In this document: positions 60,929-64,000 of the stretch, piece after piece
Position numbering within the stretch: the stretch's first letter is position 1
Layout: the number at the start of each line of letters is the position of its first letter
Assembly (NCBI RefSeq): GCF_014805625.2
Contig: NW_023998415.1
Span: 33,190,170-33,254,169, forward strand
Direction: 5' to 3'
DNA from: Glossina fuscipes
Taxonomy: Eukaryota > Arthropoda > Insecta > Diptera > Glossinidae
Length of the DNA: 64,000 bases
Position numbers and translations under genes: made by a program
The notes under the pieces: generated by a model
Databases searched by the model: none
Seen by the model: only the letters and a program-made list of their open reading frames with translations
Told to the model about the DNA's origin: nothing

Positions 60929-62025
60929 TATTTTTTATTTTTATTTTTTTTGATTAAAGCAAGTAAAACAGATCTAATTTAATCAGATGTCTGATCTCTT
61001 GGAAATTTCGAACGAGTTGACTTGAAAAAACCAAGTTAAAGTTAAAAAATGAAGTTAAAGTTTTCGTATGCGAAACTTTGCTCTGCATTCTAGAAACTTA
61101 GTTTAGCTAACAAAACATTTCTAGTCGAGATAGTGAATAAGCAGCATTCGCCCCAAGGCACTTACAATTTTCTCACTTGTATGAATTTCCTGATATACGA
61201 CATATTAATTATACAATATTACATATGTATGTGTTTATGGGATATGTTTCAACGTAGGTGTGTCTGCGCTCTTATTTTTTTTTTTTTTTTTGCTTTTTTT
61301 TTATATTTCAAACCTTGTGAAATTTATATGACAATCATGCCTGAAGGATATTACGAGAGTATTTATGATAAAAATTATGATACTTGAAAATAACACTTTA
61401 GCAGATTGTAAACTTTTTGAAAAAAAAAAATTCTATTCATTCGTATTCCAAAATAAAAAACAAAAAAGGAAATTTTTTTATTTTTTATAAGACATAGAAC
61501 GACGTATATATATATATATATATATATAAATATATATATGTGTGCGTGTGTATATAGTTGAAATTGAGAAAAAATAAATGGTTGTGTAAAGAGCTTTCAC
61601 TTTTATTACGTATGCAAGTAAAGACAAAGCAAACAACAAGAAGAAAAAAAAAAAAGAAAAAGGAATGAGAAAAATGCGAAGCAGAGAAAAATGCAAATGC
61701 AAATGCAAAGCAAGAGTGCAGAGGCGTACTTGTCACCGCAAGAAAACAATTTAATTGCATACTAATGTGGCCTTAACGGTATTTGTAGAGCACAACTCAT
61801 AGAAAATAAAAGTATATTTATTTTTGTTTATCAGTAAGAACATACATAACTGGGAGTATGTTGTGTTGTTGTTTTTTATGGATGTGTGCGCGCGCGAGTA
61901 TGTTCATAGCCGACAAGCAACAACATAGACATCAAAATGTATGAAATTATTTTTTGTTTTTTTGATGAACAAATCAAAAAACCAACAAGGAATAAACATT
62001 ACGGCAAATGAGTTTTACGATAATA

Positions 62026-62069
<44 letters not shown>

Positions 62070-63959
62070 AATGATGTGTTATGCTTTATGTTTTGTTAAT
62101 TGTATATTGTCATCAACACACAAACACACACGCACACAGAAATAACACTAAAGGATGCGTATGTATATATGTATGTATGTAGATATGTCACACTCTATAT
62201 GCTCTCGTAATTGATGCACATATATAAATATATATATGCATCCCATATATAAATATATGTGCATATGTGTTAATATACGCGCGATTACGTGTATGCATGT
62301 GTGTGCATGCATGCCCGTGTATTAACAACAAACATTAATTACATTTCGATTTACGGGGAAATGCTTACGGTAAGTGCGTCTCTATGCATATATATATACG
62401 CTATAACTTTTCTTCTCCGAGAGCTTTAAAGAGCCACAAGAACATCTTTAGGCACTTGATAATGCTGCACCACATTAAAAGTGGTGGTGGCTTTAAGAAC
62501 AATTATCCCATATAACGTATTCGCACGGCTGACTGGCTGATGCCAAAGTGGAATGATTTCATATACATTTAAGGGTTAGCTGTCAAAGTGGCAAAATTTG
62601 CTGCATCACAGCCTTGGGCAAAGGTTTTAAAAATGCATAAAACATATAAAATTATGTTTAAGTAAATTACAACGCATTAAAGACTTTTTAATATATATTT
62701 GCGTAATCTAAAAAATATTAAGCTTTCTAATTTTCTTATTTTTTTTTTTATTTTTTTTTTTTTAACATTTTCATTTTACATTCATTCACACATTGGCACG
62801 TACGTAACTCATTACTTATATTTTTGTTATAAGGCTCGATATATATTTTTTGTCTACCCAGTATGTGCCTAATATAAGGAAGACGGTATTCAAAGCTAAC
62901 GAAAGATACAACAAAGCATTTCTATACAACAACAATCGGCACAAAACAATACGAAGAAAATCAAAAAAAAAAAAACAAAAATAAAAAGAAAAATAAAAAG
63001 AAAATAAATAAATAAATAAAAACCAATGGTATACCAAACCCAAAAATACTAGAGGGTGGTTTTTGATGAATGCCGTGCATTATAATGCATAAGATTCATT
63101 CTATCATTCATTCTATCAGGCATAAGCACGCGAAAGGCAGCCAACAGATATCTCAGAACACATTCACATGGTCGGGGTTGCTTATGATGGATTCGCTTTA
63201 ACAAACTTTTCCTTTTACTTTATACGCGCACTTGCACACACACACACACACATACACACACGCGCACAACGCCCATACAAAGTCCAAATTCTGATATTAT
63301 TTTGTTTCTTCAATTGCGACGAATTCTCGAGAATTTTATGCGTATGTACGCTTATCGAACAACTATTTGCACAAAAATGCGAAAATAAACCTTGTTACGC
63401 GGTTCTTTAGCAACCACCAACACGCTCGACTACGGCCATCATCAAGTCACCCTTTAGCACTTGACTACGCATAATCGTACGGCTTTCTAGGCTTCGTTTA
63501 GCATTTGATTGTCAGTTGTATGCAACAACACTAGTCCCGTTGTCACTTAGTATGGTGCACTGGGAATTCTATGCAAACAAACGGAAAAATATATGATTTA
63601 TTTTGTTTTTTTTATTTTCCTTTTCGTTTTTTTTTTTTGTTTTTTTCCGTTCCTGCTATAAGGGAAAGTAAAAACTGGTTGTCATGTGCCCTGTATGCCG
63701 TCTATGCCGTGGAAATAGAAGGAGTTTATTTGCTACCATGCACACGTGTCACTTTATAATGCAGCATAGTGGACTCAAAAAAAAAAAATGTACGAAAACA
63801 TTTATAAAAAGTATTCTCAGAGTTTTATAACGTTTTCCATTTCAATGATAAAGGACAACAAGAAACAAGTTTAGCATTACCTTTGGCGTGCGTGAATAAC
63901 GATGCGAAAACCATTCAACGATAAATCTCGAATGTACAGTCAAGTTTTAATGCATTATT

Positions 63960-63960
<1 letters not shown>
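60929..63960. other. Distal upstream flank
   Basis: Non-coding DNA with CA, AT, GAT and poly-T repeats. Frames here are low complexity. No gene seen. Confidence 0.4.
62026..62077. repeat. (GAT)n microsatellite
   Basis: About sixteen near-perfect GAT units. Confidence 0.9.

Positions 63961-64000
<40 letters not shown>
63961..64000. repeat. (CT)n microsatellite running off the window
   Basis: Pure CT repeat, truncated by the window end. Confidence 0.9.

Noticed and set aside
61478..61760. Phe/Tyr-rich minus-strand frames
   Set aside because: Composed of AT and poly-A low-complexity translation.
1..64000. tRNA, rRNA or CRISPR features
   Set aside because: No B-box-like GGTTCGAATCC block with a cloverleaf, no rRNA core and no regularly spaced identical repeats were seen.

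Overview
The window looks like intergenic-rich chromosomal DNA from a higher fly, most likely a tephritid fruit fly or a close relative. It is very AT-rich and full of short microsatellites. It carries many decayed mariner-type transposons and short non-coding dispersed repeats, and its one clear gene is an insect gene. That gene, on the minus strand at 53,049-54,452, encodes a 467-residue zinc-finger protein of the INSM1/Nerfin/EGL-46 (EIN) family and is best called nerfin-1. The genus is inference; gene family and strand are read directly from the sequence.

Layout. From 1 to 48.5 kb there is no convincing protein gene. This part holds three dispersed repeat families, called here A (terminal ATTCGG...CCGAAT stem-loop), B (a 0.9 kb non-coding repeat) and C. 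It also holds at least four broken transposase relics (about 5.2-6.1 kb +, 8.2-8.4 kb -, 32.9-33.5 kb -, 45.0-45.7 kb +) and a further weak one at 47.5 kb (+), separated by AT-rich DNA with microsatellites. A 100-N assembly gap lies at 2,645-2,744. From about 48.57 to 53.05 kb the DNA appears to be the very long 3' UTR of the nerfin-1 mRNA. It contains minus-strand sites that pair with known neural and developmental microRNAs: two for miR-279, and one each for miR-9, bantam and possibly miR-34, some with extensive 3' pairing. The coding exon is followed upstream by a 300-nt leader with no ATG and by a TATA box plus Initiator at the expected spacing (54,778-54,784 and 54,749-54,754). From 54.8 to 64 kb lies upstream flank with a pentamer array, a LINE relic, two mariner relics, one family A copy and microsatellites.

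The most rewarding object is the nerfin-1 3' UTR. In Drosophila, repression of nerfin-1 by microRNAs, miR-279 in particular, is established. Here a distal site 3.2 kb after the stop codon pairs with 10 consecutive 3' bases of miR-279 as well as the whole seed, which is unusual for an animal target. All microRNA calls rest on comparing mature sequences from memory with this DNA; transcript ends and expression cannot be seen here. No new gene system was found beyond this regulatory architecture and the repeat families.
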